Assembly (NCBI GenBank): GCA_002239045.1
Contig: MPNN01000003.1
Coordinates: forward strand, 1 to 64,000
Direction of reading: 5' to 3'
Source: SAR202 cluster bacterium bin127
GTDB taxonomy: Bacteria > Chloroflexota > Dehalococcoidia > Lucifugimonadales > Lucifugimonadaceae
Length of the DNA stretch: 64,000 nucleotides
Under the pieces are notes generated by a model that saw only the letters and a list, made by a program, of their open reading frames with translations, was not told where the DNA came from and searched no databases. This document shows positions 25,097 through 33,673 of the stretch, in pieces; position 1 is the stretch's first letter; each line of letters begins with the position of its first letter. The translations under genes were made by a program, and so were the position numbers.

Positions 25097-28000
25097 TTAG
25101 GTGGTCAATCTCTTGTACAGCATCAAAAGGCGTTGTGGAAGCATGCTGACGTCTGGAAGGACCTCGTAGTTGAAGTCGTCCATCATGACCTTCAGGTAGT
25201 CATGGCCTTGTTTGTCGACGGTCAGGCAGAACGGGACGATTCCTTCGCGTTTGGCCTCCATCAACGCCATGCGCGTGTCGTGCACGGCGTACTCTTTCTC
25301 GACGCCCTCTCGGCTGTAGCCGCGATCTTGTGGGCGACCGTCCGAGATGAGGAATAGGAAGCGGGAACGTGAATCTTGGTTGGCGAGTTTCTGCGTGGCG
25401 TGGCGAATCGACGGCCCCATGCGCGTGGCGTGGAGCGGCGCGATACGGTCGATACGGCGTGGTATCTCGTCGGTGAACTTCTCGTCGAGGTCTTTGATGA
25501 CGTAGAACTCCACGTTCTCGCGACCGTATCCCGAGAATCCGTAGATACCGTAGTCGTCGCCGAGGGTTTCCAAGGCGTTGATTAGGAGGACTACGCCCTC
25601 TTTCTCGACGTCGACGATGCGTTTGTAAGACTTTCGCAGGCCTTCGGTACGTCGCGATCGTAGCCAGACCATGTATTCGACCGGGTCATCGGGTGCACCC
25701 CAATCGTCGTTTGGTCGCTTGGCCTCTTCGATGGCTTCGGCAGTGGAGGCGGACATGTCGAGTAGGAAAGCGACGGCTACTGAGCGCTCGGTTTTGTTGC
25801 GGCGCCAATATATCTTCTCGTCCGGTGTGGTTCCGACACGGAGATCGATGACGGCCTCGAGCATCGGGTCGAAATCGAGCTCCTCGCCATCTTCGAGCCG
25901 TTTCTGCTTGCGATACATCTCGGGCATCACGAGTTCGAACTGCTTCTTGATCATCGTCAAGAGCGAAGCGCGTTCGAGGAGAGTTTCGCGGTAGAAACCG
26001 GTGTCACCGCTGCTCATCTCTTTTTCGTGCACCATGCACCAGCGCGGACGATACTCGTTGGCTCGGAAGTCCCATTCGTCGTACACGAATTGGTCCGAAG
26101 CTGTCGGCGTGAGCGGTCCGCCGTCTTCGTCAACATGTTGCATCGGCCCGGAGGATTGGCTTTGAGCCTGCGGATCGCGCCGTTGCATCTCTTTGAGCAG
26201 ATTTTCGAGCATCTCCGCGAGTTCGGACGACATCTCTTCGCCGTCCTGCCCTTCTTGGATGTCGACTTCTGCGGAGTTCTTCATCATCTCCTCGAGCTGC
26301 TCCTGCGTCAATGGAGTCATCTCGCCCATGTCATCGTCAGCGAACTCGGCGCCGTCCATCATCTGCATCTGCGCCTGCGAGAGCAGCTGTGAGAGCTCGG
26401 GTTTGAACTCGCCACGGTAGTCGACCTCTTGCGGTGAAGAGTAATCCTGATCCTCGCCCATATCCATCTCGTCCGACTGTTCAGACGACTCTTCGTCATC
26501 ACCTGCGCCTTCGCCGGGTTGCATCGACTCGATGAATGCTTGGATGATTCCCTGCAAGTCGTCTTCCTCGTCCTCGTCCTCTTGCTGCTCATCATCCTCT
26601 TCGTCATCGTCAAGATTGTCGAACTCGTCCTCGCCTAACTCCTCGTTTTTGACCTCAGTTAGCCAAGCGCAGGCGCGGATGGTGGCTTCGGCGGCGTCTT
26701 CGACGATGGCTACGTCTTGCTGCATTAGGCGGATTAAACGTCGCAGTTTCCGCGCCACTTCCATGTGACGTTTCGGAGCGATTAGGTTTGCAGACTGCCC
26801 GAGGCTAATGCGGATCATGAACTCGACCAGTGCTTCGCGGGCCGGTAACTCGGTCATGTCGGGACGTGATCCCAACGCATCGTCTTGCACCGATCTGAAG
26901 CTGACTGCTAAGCCGCGATAGGCGTCCATTACTTTGGAATCGACGCGCGTGCTTTCAAAGATGGTGAATGCATCGTTGCCGAGTTTGCGATCCGGGAATA
27001 GATCAAAGAACCGGCTCATTGGGATCGGCGAATGGTCTTCGTTCGTACCATTTGTCGGTGCGCCATTGTTGGTCGCTGGAGATTCGACTTGTGGTTTTTC
27101 TGCGATCTCAGTGGGTACCGCTTCGAGGGCAGATCCATTCGTGCCGACAAGTTGCGGCCTCAGATCGGTAAACATCGACGACGGACGTTCGAAGCTGAAA
27201 CGGAATGAACCGAATTCGATGTGTCCAGTCTGGTGCGTCGAGATGACCTTGTAAAAGGCAAAGTTACGGTCTTTGCTCGGATGGCGATTGATGACCTTGG
27301 GGAGATAGATCGTCGTGCCTTCGGTCGTCGGTAGTTCACCTTGGAACCAGCCGATGTTTTTGTCGACCAACTGTTGAGCGGCCTGGACTTCGATCTCCTG
27401 CCCTGCCAACATGCGGCTGTACATGCGAATGATCTCGCGGACACGATCAAGCTCAACGCTCGACGACAATGCATCGAGCATCTCGTGAGACTGCGATGAT
27501 TCGTTCTTGAAATATGGTTCTGCCGCGGTGGGTTTCTCGGCGAGTATTTCCATTCCGCGCCCGTGCCACTCGACGAGTTGGGGGAACGTGACGCGTTCGA
27601 GCACGCGCGGTCCGGTCGTCAAAAATGCTGATGAAGCCTCCGCCGACCCTTCGGCCGCGATCCGGTGGGTCAGGTCGATCATCGTGTCTCGCCATTCGTG
27701 CCCGACGCCGCCAATGGCACGCGCACCGTCACGGATGACACGGGATGGATCGACTCCTTCTTTGGTTGCGAGGCGATTGACCAGCGAAATAAAGCTGGAC
27801 CGCTGCTCGCGTGGCATCTCGACCAGCGAATATTGAGCGGCGTCAAACATCGGCTGGACGTGCCGCCAAGAATTGTCAGCGACGGTGTTGGCTAATCCGA
27901 TGAATGCGCCTGCGTCTCGTCCGAGTTTCGGAAACAGATCGGCGCCTTTGTCGAGCGCATCGCCAGCCATGTCGTATGAACGGTGCGAAACCTCTTCCAA

Positions 28001-28498
28001 GAACTCGGCGAAACGGCGAAGTTCATCGAACGATAGGGATTCCAAGAGTTGTGGCGTCGCCTCGAAGAGCTTGCACGCGAGAGCCGATGACTTCCACGTG
28101 CCGCGGTAGAGGGATCGGCATGATTGAGCCCAATCTCCGATGTAGCGTGGTCGAAGGCGTTCAATCGCGCCGGGGCTGGCACGAAAATAGGCCACCGCGA
28201 GACTTGGTGATGCGCTACACAACTGGTCGCCGATCTTCACCCAGCTGATGAACTGTCCGGCCGGAAGTTGGCGCTGCACGTTAGCCGAAGCGCTGAAAAG
28301 TTCCGCGCCCGCTTCCCACGACCGGACCGTACGCTTTGAGATCGTGAGCCCTAGCTGCGCCCAATCGTCGAGCTTGTCGTCCGCTAGTCGTCCCGTAAGA
28401 GCTTCTCGTGCGAGATCAAAGTTGGACTGGACGGGCGATGGAAAGGTCCCAAGCTCCGTCCGCACGTTCAACATCATCTGTTCATTGGATTGGGTCAT
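25097..28498 (-). CDS. VWA-domain protein, NorD/CbbO-like partner of MoxR ATPase
   Basis: 1133 residues. The N-terminal about 600 residues are alpha-helical repeats (repeated W, LL and AASAxF-type motifs), as in NorD/CbbO. A very acidic linker follows at roughly residues 610-760 (runs of Glu/Asp with LQGIIQAFIESMQPGE inside). The C-terminal von Willebrand A domain has the MIDAS motif LLDMSAST (D about 914) and LISDGRPQD. NorD/CbbO proteins act with NorQ/CbbQ AAA+ ATPases to remodel or insert metal in a target enzyme. The ATPase is two genes upstream. No nitric-oxide reductase or Rubisco genes are here, so the client is unknown. Its start overlaps the Nudix gene by 17 bases. Confidence 0.88.
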   Translation of the reverse strand: MTQSNEQMMLNVRTELGTFPSPVQSNFDLAREALTGRLADDKLDDWAQLGLTISKRTVRSWEAGAELFSASANVQRQLPAGQFISWVKIGDQLCSASPSLAVAYFRASPGAIERLRPRYIGDWAQSCRSLYRGTWKSSALACKLFEATPQLLESLSFDELRRFAEFLEEVSHRSYDMAGDALDKGADLFPKLGRDAGAFIGLANTVADNSWRHVQPMFDAAQYSLVEMPREQRSSFISLVNRLATKEGVDPSRVIRDGARAIGGVGHEWRDTMIDLTHRIAAEGSAEASSAFLTTGPRVLERVTFPQLVEWHGRGMEILAEKPTAAEPYFKNESSQSHEMLDALSSSVELDRVREIIRMYSRMLAGQEIEVQAAQQLVDKNIGWFQGELPTTEGTTIYLPKVINRHPSKDRNFAFYKVISTHQTGHIEFGSFRFSFERPSSMFTDLRPQLVGTNGSALEAVPTEIAEKPQVESPATNNGAPTNGTNEDHSPIPMSRFFDLFPDRKLGNDAFTIFESTRVDSKVMDAYRGLAVSFRSVQDDALGSRPDMTELPAREALVEFMIRISLGQSANLIAPKRHMEVARKLRRLIRLMQQDVAIVEDAAEATIRACAWLTEVKNEELGEDEFDNLDDDEEDDEQQEDEDEEDDLQGIIQAFIESMQPGEGAGDDEESSEQSDEMDMGEDQDYSSPQEVDYRGEFKPELSQLLSQAQMQMMDGAEFADDDMGEMTPLTQEQLEEMMKNSAEVDIQEGQDGEEMSSELAEMLENLLKEMQRRDPQAQSQSSGPMQHVDEDGGPLTPTASDQFVYDEWDFRANEYRPRWCMVHEKEMSSGDTGFYRETLLERASLLTMIKKQFELVMPEMYRKQKRLEDGEELDFDPMLEAVIDLRVGTTPDEKIYWRRNKTERSVAVAFLLDMSASTAEAIEEAKRPNDDWGAPDDPVEYMVWLRSRRTEGLRKSYKRIVDVEKEGVVLLINALETLGDDYGIYGFSGYGRENVEFYVIKDLDEKFTDEIPRRIDRIAPLHATRMGPSIRHATQKLANQDSRSRFLFLISDGRPQDRGYSREGVEKEYAVHDTRMALMEAKREGIVPFCLTVDKQGHDYLKVMMDDFNYEVLPDVSMLPQRLLMLYKRLTT

Positions 28499-29120
28499 CG
28501 GTCATCTCGTCGATGTCGAGATGTGACATCGTGTTGTGAATAATCCTTGCGGTTGCGCCCCAGATGATTCTGCCTTCGTGCTCGATCGCGTCCCACCTGC
28601 GCGTTACGTCGTCTCGCATGAGTGTTATTTGCCGACGTGCCGATGTGTCGGCCAAACGAAGAACCGGTATGTACGCGTAATCGCCAACCTCTTCTTCCGC
28701 AATTGTCAAGTGTGCATTTTCGCACAATTGGCCAGCGAACGGCCAGACTTCGAAGCCAGTTCCGGTAATCACTTTCGGCAACGGTCCCCATGCGTCGATC
28801 AAGGTCTGCGGAACCCCAATCTCCTCATGCGTCTCACGCAAAGCGGTTGCGAGCAGAGATTCGTCAGAGGGTTCGGCAACACCTCCGGGAAAAGCCCATT
28901 CCGTCCGATGATTGCCGCGGTGAGCGGCCCGCCTGATGAGCAGCATCGTGGCATCTTTTCCACGAGCTGTAAACAGCACCGCAACCGCGGCTCTGCGTCT
29001 TGGCAATCCGGGATCTAACCCCTCGGGTGGAGCGGTTTCACCAGGCAACTCCCCAATGTGCGGACGCGTCAGTCTGCGCTTTGCGTATGCCATGAACTCG
29101 GATGCCGGGAGTTGTTTCAC
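28482..29120 (-). CDS. Nudix hydrolase, CoA-pyrophosphatase-like
   Basis: 212 residues from GTG 29120, which overlaps the stop of the MoxR-like gene as GTGA; ATG 29093 is the alternative. The complete Nudix box is present: GGVAEPSDESLLATAL followed by RETHEEIG. Before it, LLIRRAAHRGNHRTEWAFPG resembles the extended motif of CoA/short-chain acyl-CoA pyrophosphatases (NudL type), which cleave CoA to 3',5'-ADP and phosphopantetheine. This specificity is inferred. It sits between an AAA+ ATPase and its VWA partner in an operon that begins with coaE, which makes a CoA-related role more plausible. Confidence 0.85.
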   Translation of the reverse strand: MKQLPASEFMAYAKRRLTRPHIGELPGETAPPEGLDPGLPRRRAAVAVLFTARGKDATMLLIRRAAHRGNHRTEWAFPGGVAEPSDESLLATALRETHEEIGVPQTLIDAWGPLPKVITGTGFEVWPFAGQLCENAHLTIAEEEVGDYAYIPVLRLADTSARRQITLMRDDVTRRWDAIEHEGRIIWGATARIIHNTMSHLDIDEMTDDPIQ

Positions 29121-30010
29121 GGGAAGATCGACGAAACAACCTCGTCGATGCTGCGTTGCACTTGTGCGTCGTCGGTGATGCCCCACGTGACCGCCACTTG
29201 GCACGCACGTCGGGGGTTGATGCCTTCGTTTATCAGTTTGGCCGCGTAGATCAAGACACGCGTGCTCGCGCCTTCTTCCAGACCGTGTTCTCGCAGGTTA
29301 CGTATCTTTCCACCCAACGCGGCGAGCAGTGCGGCGTTTTCGCCTTCGCAACCAGATTCGTGGGAGATGATCTGCGCCTCGTGCTCTTCATCCGGGAAAT
29401 CGAACTCGAGCGCTACGAAGCGCTGGCGGGTGCTGTGTTTCAGGTCTTTGACCGCGTTTTGATATCCGGGGTTGTACGACACAACTAGCAAGAAACCGTC
29501 GGCGGCGTCGATCACCAGACCTAGTTTGTCGATCGTCAACGTGCGGCGGTGGTCGGTGAGCGGGTGGATGATGACGGTGGTGTCTTTTCGAGCTTCGACG
29601 ACTTCGTCTAGGTAGCAGATACCACCCGATTTGACGGCTCGTGTGAGGGGGCCATCCTGCCATCTTGTCCCGTCCCGGTCGAGAAGGTACCGACCGATTA
29701 GGTCAGACGCCGTGAGGTCTTCGTGGCAGGCCACGGTGACCAGCGGCAAGGATTCAGGGTGACCGTTGGAACTTGCATCGGCCTTGGTGCTGGGTTTCGC
29801 GACGGTTAGTTCCTCGCCCAATCGCCAAGACATGTGCTCGACGAATCGAGTCTTGCCGGTTCCGGTTGGGCCCTTGAGTAATACGGGCACGCGTTGGTGA
29901 TATGCGGCTTCGAAGATCTCGATCTCGTCCGCTAACGGGAGATAGTACGGTTCATCAGTGATGACGTACTCCTCGATAATCGTCTGGTTATAGATCTGCT
30001 CAGTCGCCAT
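29117..30010 (-). CDS. MoxR-family AAA+ ATPase, CbbQ/NorQ-like
   Basis: 297 residues. Walker A GPTGTGKT (47-54); the CbbQ/NorQ/GvpN hallmark VACHEDLTASDLIGRYLL; Walker B ICYLDEVVEA (D135, E136); and the arginine finger region TRQRFVALEF. These ATPases form hexamers that work with a VWA protein to activate metalloenzymes. It starts 18 bases after coaE ends and overlaps the Nudix gene by GTGA. The matching VWA protein is the last gene of the operon. Confidence 0.93.
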   Translation of the reverse strand: MATEQIYNQTIIEEYVITDEPYYLPLADEIEIFEAAYHQRVPVLLKGPTGTGKTRFVEHMSWRLGEELTVAKPSTKADASSNGHPESLPLVTVACHEDLTASDLIGRYLLDRDGTRWQDGPLTRAVKSGGICYLDEVVEARKDTTVIIHPLTDHRRTLTIDKLGLVIDAADGFLLVVSYNPGYQNAVKDLKHSTRQRFVALEFDFPDEEHEAQIISHESGCEGENAALLAALGGKIRNLREHGLEEGASTRVLIYAAKLINEGINPRRACQVAVTWGITDDAQVQRSIDEVVSSIFP

Positions 30011-30027
30011 TGGGCATCCATTCGGTG

Positions 30028-30624
30028 CTATTCATTGGTGATCGTTTCCCACAACGCGGAGACACGTTGCTCCAATTGGGTTAAATCACCATCGTTACAG
30101 ATTGTCGTTTCTGCTCGTTCGATTCTGGTTTCAGGTGCAAGCTGCGCGTCGATTCGCTGACGGACATCTCGTTCGGGCAATCCCGTATTTTGCATGATGC
30201 GCGCCAACCTTTGATGATATGACGCTTCGACGGTCCAGACGTGATCGGCTAGGACTTCCCATCCGGCTTCGTACAGCACTGCCGCCTCGATCACCGTCAA
30301 CGCAACACCACGTTCGGCATTTCGTGCCAGCGCTTTTTCGAGCATCTCGCGGATGCGACGCCAAACTATGGTTTCTAGTGCTCGACGTTTGGTCGGGTCG
30401 GCGAAAACGATGTTCCCGAGGGTTTTACGATCGATCTCCCCGTCATCCCCAATCACTTGTTCACCGAAAGTGTCCCGCACTTCAGAGTGTCCGGCGGTGC
30501 CTTTGGCGTATGCCGCATGCCCGAGCAGGTCAGCGTTCACCGTGCGGGCGCCCAACCGCTCCAAGATATTGACGGTTTCTGATTTGCCGGCCCCGATACC
30601 CCCTGTTACAGCTATGGTGATCAT
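30028..30624 (-). CDS. coaE: dephospho-CoA kinase
   Basis: 198 residues from ATG 30624; the frame is open further upstream, but the family begins at MITIAVTGGIGAGKS. P-loop TGGIGAGKS (7-15), then the GARTVNADLLGHAAY substrate region (D-LLGH). CoaE phosphorylates the 3'-OH of dephospho-CoA, the last step of CoA synthesis. It opens a minus-strand operon with the MoxR-like, Nudix and VWA genes and is divergent from selA, with a 108-base spacer containing an inverted repeat. Confidence 0.95.
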   Translation of the reverse strand: MITIAVTGGIGAGKSETVNILERLGARTVNADLLGHAAYAKGTAGHSEVRDTFGEQVIGDDGEIDRKTLGNIVFADPTKRRALETIVWRRIREMLEKALARNAERGVALTVIEAAVLYEAGWEVLADHVWTVEASYHQRLARIMQNTGLPERDVRQRIDAQLAPETRIERAETTICNDGDLTQLEQRVSALWETITNE

Positions 30625-30671
30625 CGACGGTTTTAGCGGAGCGCGCAAAGCGGTTCGATGCGAAGTCCGCA

Positions 30672-30690
30672 AGTAGAATATTTTACTACT
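30672..30690. promoter_or_regulatory. inverted repeat in the coaE/selA divergent spacer
   Basis: The A/T-rich imperfect palindrome AGTAGAATATTTTACTACT lies 48 bases upstream of the coaE ATG and 43 bases before selA. Its position between two divergent genes fits an operator or overlapping promoter region. No defined regulator binding site is recognised. Confidence 0.3.
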
Positions 30691-30732
30691 TTGTGAACTG
30701 CGCATTACGAATTGCGCCTTACCTAAATCGCA

Positions 30733-32181
30733 ATGCAGAATTGCGGCAAAATCGCCAGTTTGACCCCTCGAAATTCTCAAGATGAACGTGAAGTTGCATC
30801 GTCGCTTCGGGCGCTCCCAAGCGTCGATTCACTTCTTGCGGACCCGGCGTTAGTCGATCTAGCGCAGCTTTACCCTCGTACATTCATTGTTGAACAGGCG
30901 CGGCAGCGTGTGGCTTCGATTCGCGCTTCGATACTCAATGGCGATGGCGGGTCCCAAATTGATGCGATCGAACGATTGGTCCACGACATCGTCGATGACG
31001 CGTCTCGGCGGTGGGCCCCTTCGCCGACGCGATTGATCAATGCGACGGGTGTCATCATCCACACGAACTTGGGTCGTGCACCGTTGAGCGAAGACGCGGC
31101 CAGAGCAGCACAGATCGCGTCGCTCGGGTATTCAGATCTGGAATACGACATCGAAGTCGCCGGGCGCGGTTCTCGACATCAACACATCTCCTCGATCTTG
31201 AGCACCGTGACTGGGGCCGAAACGGGCATCGCAGTGAACAACAATGCCGCCGCTGCCCTACTCGCACTGAGCGCGATTGCTGGTCACGGGGGTGATGTCT
31301 TGGTTTCACGGAGTGAGGCGGTCGAGATCGGTGGTGGTTTTCGGGTACCCGATGTGATGGCGCAGTCGGGCGCCAACCTAGTGGATGTCGGAACAACGAA
31401 CCGCACCTACGCCCGAGATTACGAGGCTGCGATCGGTCCGAACACTTCGGCGATCTTGAAAGTGCATCGCTCGAACTTCGCCATCGCTGGATTTGTCCAC
31501 GAAGACCCGCTTTCGGAAATCGTTGACGTAGCCAATCGCCACGAGATTCCGGTGCTCCACGATCTTGGCTCTGGATGTCTCATCGATACGGCGCGGTTCG
31601 GCATTGAACATGAACCGACGGTACAAGAATCGGTTGATGCTGGAGCTGCCCTCACGTTGTTTTCGGGCGACAAGCTCCTCGGCGGACCGCAAGCGGGCAT
31701 TATCGTCGGCAACTCCGATCTAGTCGGGCAAGTTTCACAACACCCGCTCGCACGGGCGGTTCGCATCGACAAGATGACGCTCGCAGCGCTCAACTCGACG
31801 CTTCGTTCCTACATCCGCGGTGCGGCGATCGAAGAACTGCCGGTTTTGCGGATGATGTCGGCTTCGGTGGATGAATTGGAACGCGTTGTCATGCGGTGGT
31901 CGCGGGAGATCGATTCTGAGGTCGTGGATGGTTTGAGTGCCATCGGTGGTGGTAGCGCGCCCGGGCAGACTTTGCCGACAAAACGCTTGATGATCGACTC
32001 GGGATTGCCGGCGGAGACCATCGGCGAACATCTCCGAAACTTCGATCCGCCGATCATTGGCAGGATTGAAAACGAACGATACTTCCTAGATCCGCGCACC
32101 GTATTGCCAGAAGAACACGACACCGTAGTTGAGGCCCTACGGTCTCTGGCCGGATCGGTAGCTTCACATCCTGGCCAGTAG
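30733..32181 (+). CDS. selA: L-seryl-tRNA(Sec) selenium transferase
   Basis: 482 residues. SelA converts Ser-tRNA(Sec) to Sec-tRNA(Sec) using selenophosphate. Conserved features: the N-terminal LRALPSVDSLLADP, the INATGVIIHTNLGRAPLS motif, GSRHQHISS, NNNAAA, and the PLP lysine K314 in FSGDKLLGGPQAG, with length typical for bacterial SelA. The start is uncertain within the first 25 residues. No selB, selD or tRNA(Sec) gene is found in the window, so they must be elsewhere if the pathway is complete. No in-frame TGA-containing selenoprotein candidate was found among the intact genes here. Confidence 0.95.
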   Translation: MQNCGKIASLTPRNSQDEREVASSLRALPSVDSLLADPALVDLAQLYPRTFIVEQARQRVASIRASILNGDGGSQIDAIERLVHDIVDDASRRWAPSPTRLINATGVIIHTNLGRAPLSEDAARAAQIASLGYSDLEYDIEVAGRGSRHQHISSILSTVTGAETGIAVNNNAAAALLALSAIAGHGGDVLVSRSEAVEIGGGFRVPDVMAQSGANLVDVGTTNRTYARDYEAAIGPNTSAILKVHRSNFAIAGFVHEDPLSEIVDVANRHEIPVLHDLGSGCLIDTARFGIEHEPTVQESVDAGAALTLFSGDKLLGGPQAGIIVGNSDLVGQVSQHPLARAVRIDKMTLAALNSTLRSYIRGAAIEELPVLRMMSASVDELERVVMRWSREIDSEVVDGLSAIGGGSAPGQTLPTKRLMIDSGLPAETIGEHLRNFDPPIIGRIENERYFLDPRTVLPEEHDTVVEALRSLAGSVASHPGQ

Positions 32182-32239
32182 CCCGCGCCCGTGGCGCTCC
32201 AAAGCGCGGCGAAGTCGAGAAGTGGTTTAACGTTCTGTC

Positions 32240-33571
32240 ATGACGTTGTTCGATGATCGAAGAAAGGCGATACTGAATCGCCAAGCTCCGCTGGCGACGC
32301 GGATGCGGCCGAGGAATCTCGATGAGTTCGTCGGGCAACAGAAACTCGTCGGTCCCGGGCGGGTCGTAAGACGGATGATTGAGCGGGATCGGCTGCATTC
32401 GATGATCCTGTGGGGACCGCCGGGCAGTGGCAAGACTACGCTTGCGCAACTGATCTCAGGTGTAACCAAGAGTTTCTTCGCTGAAATGTCTGCCGTTACC
32501 TCAGGGGTACGCGACATCCGAAGCGAAGCCGCGGACGCGCAGCATCGCATAGGTTCGACGGGAACGCGCACGATCTTGTTCGTCGACGAGATACACCGCT
32601 TCTCAAAATCTCAGCAGGACGCATTGCTGCCCCACGTCGAAGCGGGAACGTTCATCCTCATCGGAGCCACCACCGAAAATCCGTCGTTCGAGGTGAATGC
32701 ACCACTGCTCTCGCGGACCCGTGTCTACACTATCGAACCGCTTGAAGATGCCGACATGAACCGGATCATCGACGCGGCACTCGAGGATCTGGAGCGCGGG
32801 CTAGCTTCGACTAACCCAACTTTGGATGATGAGGCGCGATCGTTCTTGCTGCGGGCATCGAATGGCGACGCGCGATCGGCGCTAAACGCGCTCGAGGTGG
32901 CCGTTGATTCGGCTGCGGAGGAAGACGGTACTCGAACGATAACGGTCGAACTCGTCGAGCAGGCGATCGAGAAGCGATCTCGCTACGATCGTCTCGGCGA
33001 TATGCATTACGACACGATATCAGCCTTCATAAAGAGTATCCGTGCCTCTGACCCGGACGCAGCGGTCTACTACCTGGCAAGGATGATCGACGCCGGCGAA
33101 GACCCACTCTTCATCGCCCGGAGGTTGGTAATCTCGGCGGCGGAAGATATCGGGTTGGCGAACCCTAACGGCCTTGCCGTAGCGGTTGCGGCTCAACAGG
33201 CCGTCAGTTTCGTGGGGATGCCTGAGGGTCGTATCCCGCTCGCCGAAGCGACGATATTTCTCGCCTCGGCACCGAAATCCAACTCCGCGTATCTGGCGAT
33301 CGATAAAGCTCTGGGGCAGGTTCGGGCAAATCGCGATGAGCCGGTGCCAATGCATCTCCGGAACGCGCCGACTGGGTTGATGCGCCGAATTGGGTACGGG
33401 AAGGGCTACGAGTATCCACATGATGCTCCGGGGCATTTCGTACCGGCGGAAAATCTGCCTGAGAATGTGCAGGGGGAACGTTTTTACGAGCCGGGGGAGT
33501 TGGGAGCGGAGAGGCAGATCGCGGAGCGGTTGCGGGGTTGGTGGGGGGAGGGGACCACCAAGGATGAGTAA
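32240..33571 (+). CDS. rarA: replication-associated recombination protein RarA (MgsA-type AAA+ ATPase)
   Basis: 443 residues. N-terminal [17 protein letters not shown], Walker [10 protein letters not shown] (59-67), Walker [17 protein letters not shown], sensor [10 protein letters not shown], and the C-terminal MgsA tetramerisation domain ([29 protein letters not shown]). RarA acts at stalled replication forks and is related to clamp-loader subunits. It follows selA on the same strand with a 58-base gap, and the methylase gene begins about 100 bases later. Confidence 0.96.
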   Translation: MTLFDDRRKAILNRQAPLATRMRPRNLDEFVGQQKLVGPGRVVRRMIERDRLHSMILWGPPGSGKTTLAQLISGVTKSFFAEMSAVTSGVRDIRSEAADAQHRIGSTGTRTILFVDEIHRFSKSQQDALLPHVEAGTFILIGATTENPSFEVNAPLLSRTRVYTIEPLEDADMNRIIDAALEDLERGLASTNPTLDDEARSFLLRASNGDARSALNALEVAVDSAAEEDGTRTITVELVEQAIEKRSRYDRLGDMHYDTISAFIKSIRASDPDAAVYYLARMIDAGEDPLFIARRLVISAAEDIGLANPNGLAVAVAAQQAVSFVGMPEGRIPLAEATIFLASAPKSNSAYLAIDKALGQVRANRDEPVPMHLRNAPTGLMRRIGYGKGYEYPHDAPGHFVPAENLPENVQGERFYEPGELGAERQIAERLRGWWGEGTTKDE

Positions 33572-33673
33572 CTGTCCAATCCATACACGATTTTCAGAAC
33601 CAATTTGCTAGGAATTACTGTTTTTCGCCATAAGTGCTATGAGGTAATCAGCATCACAGGTACACTACGGTAA

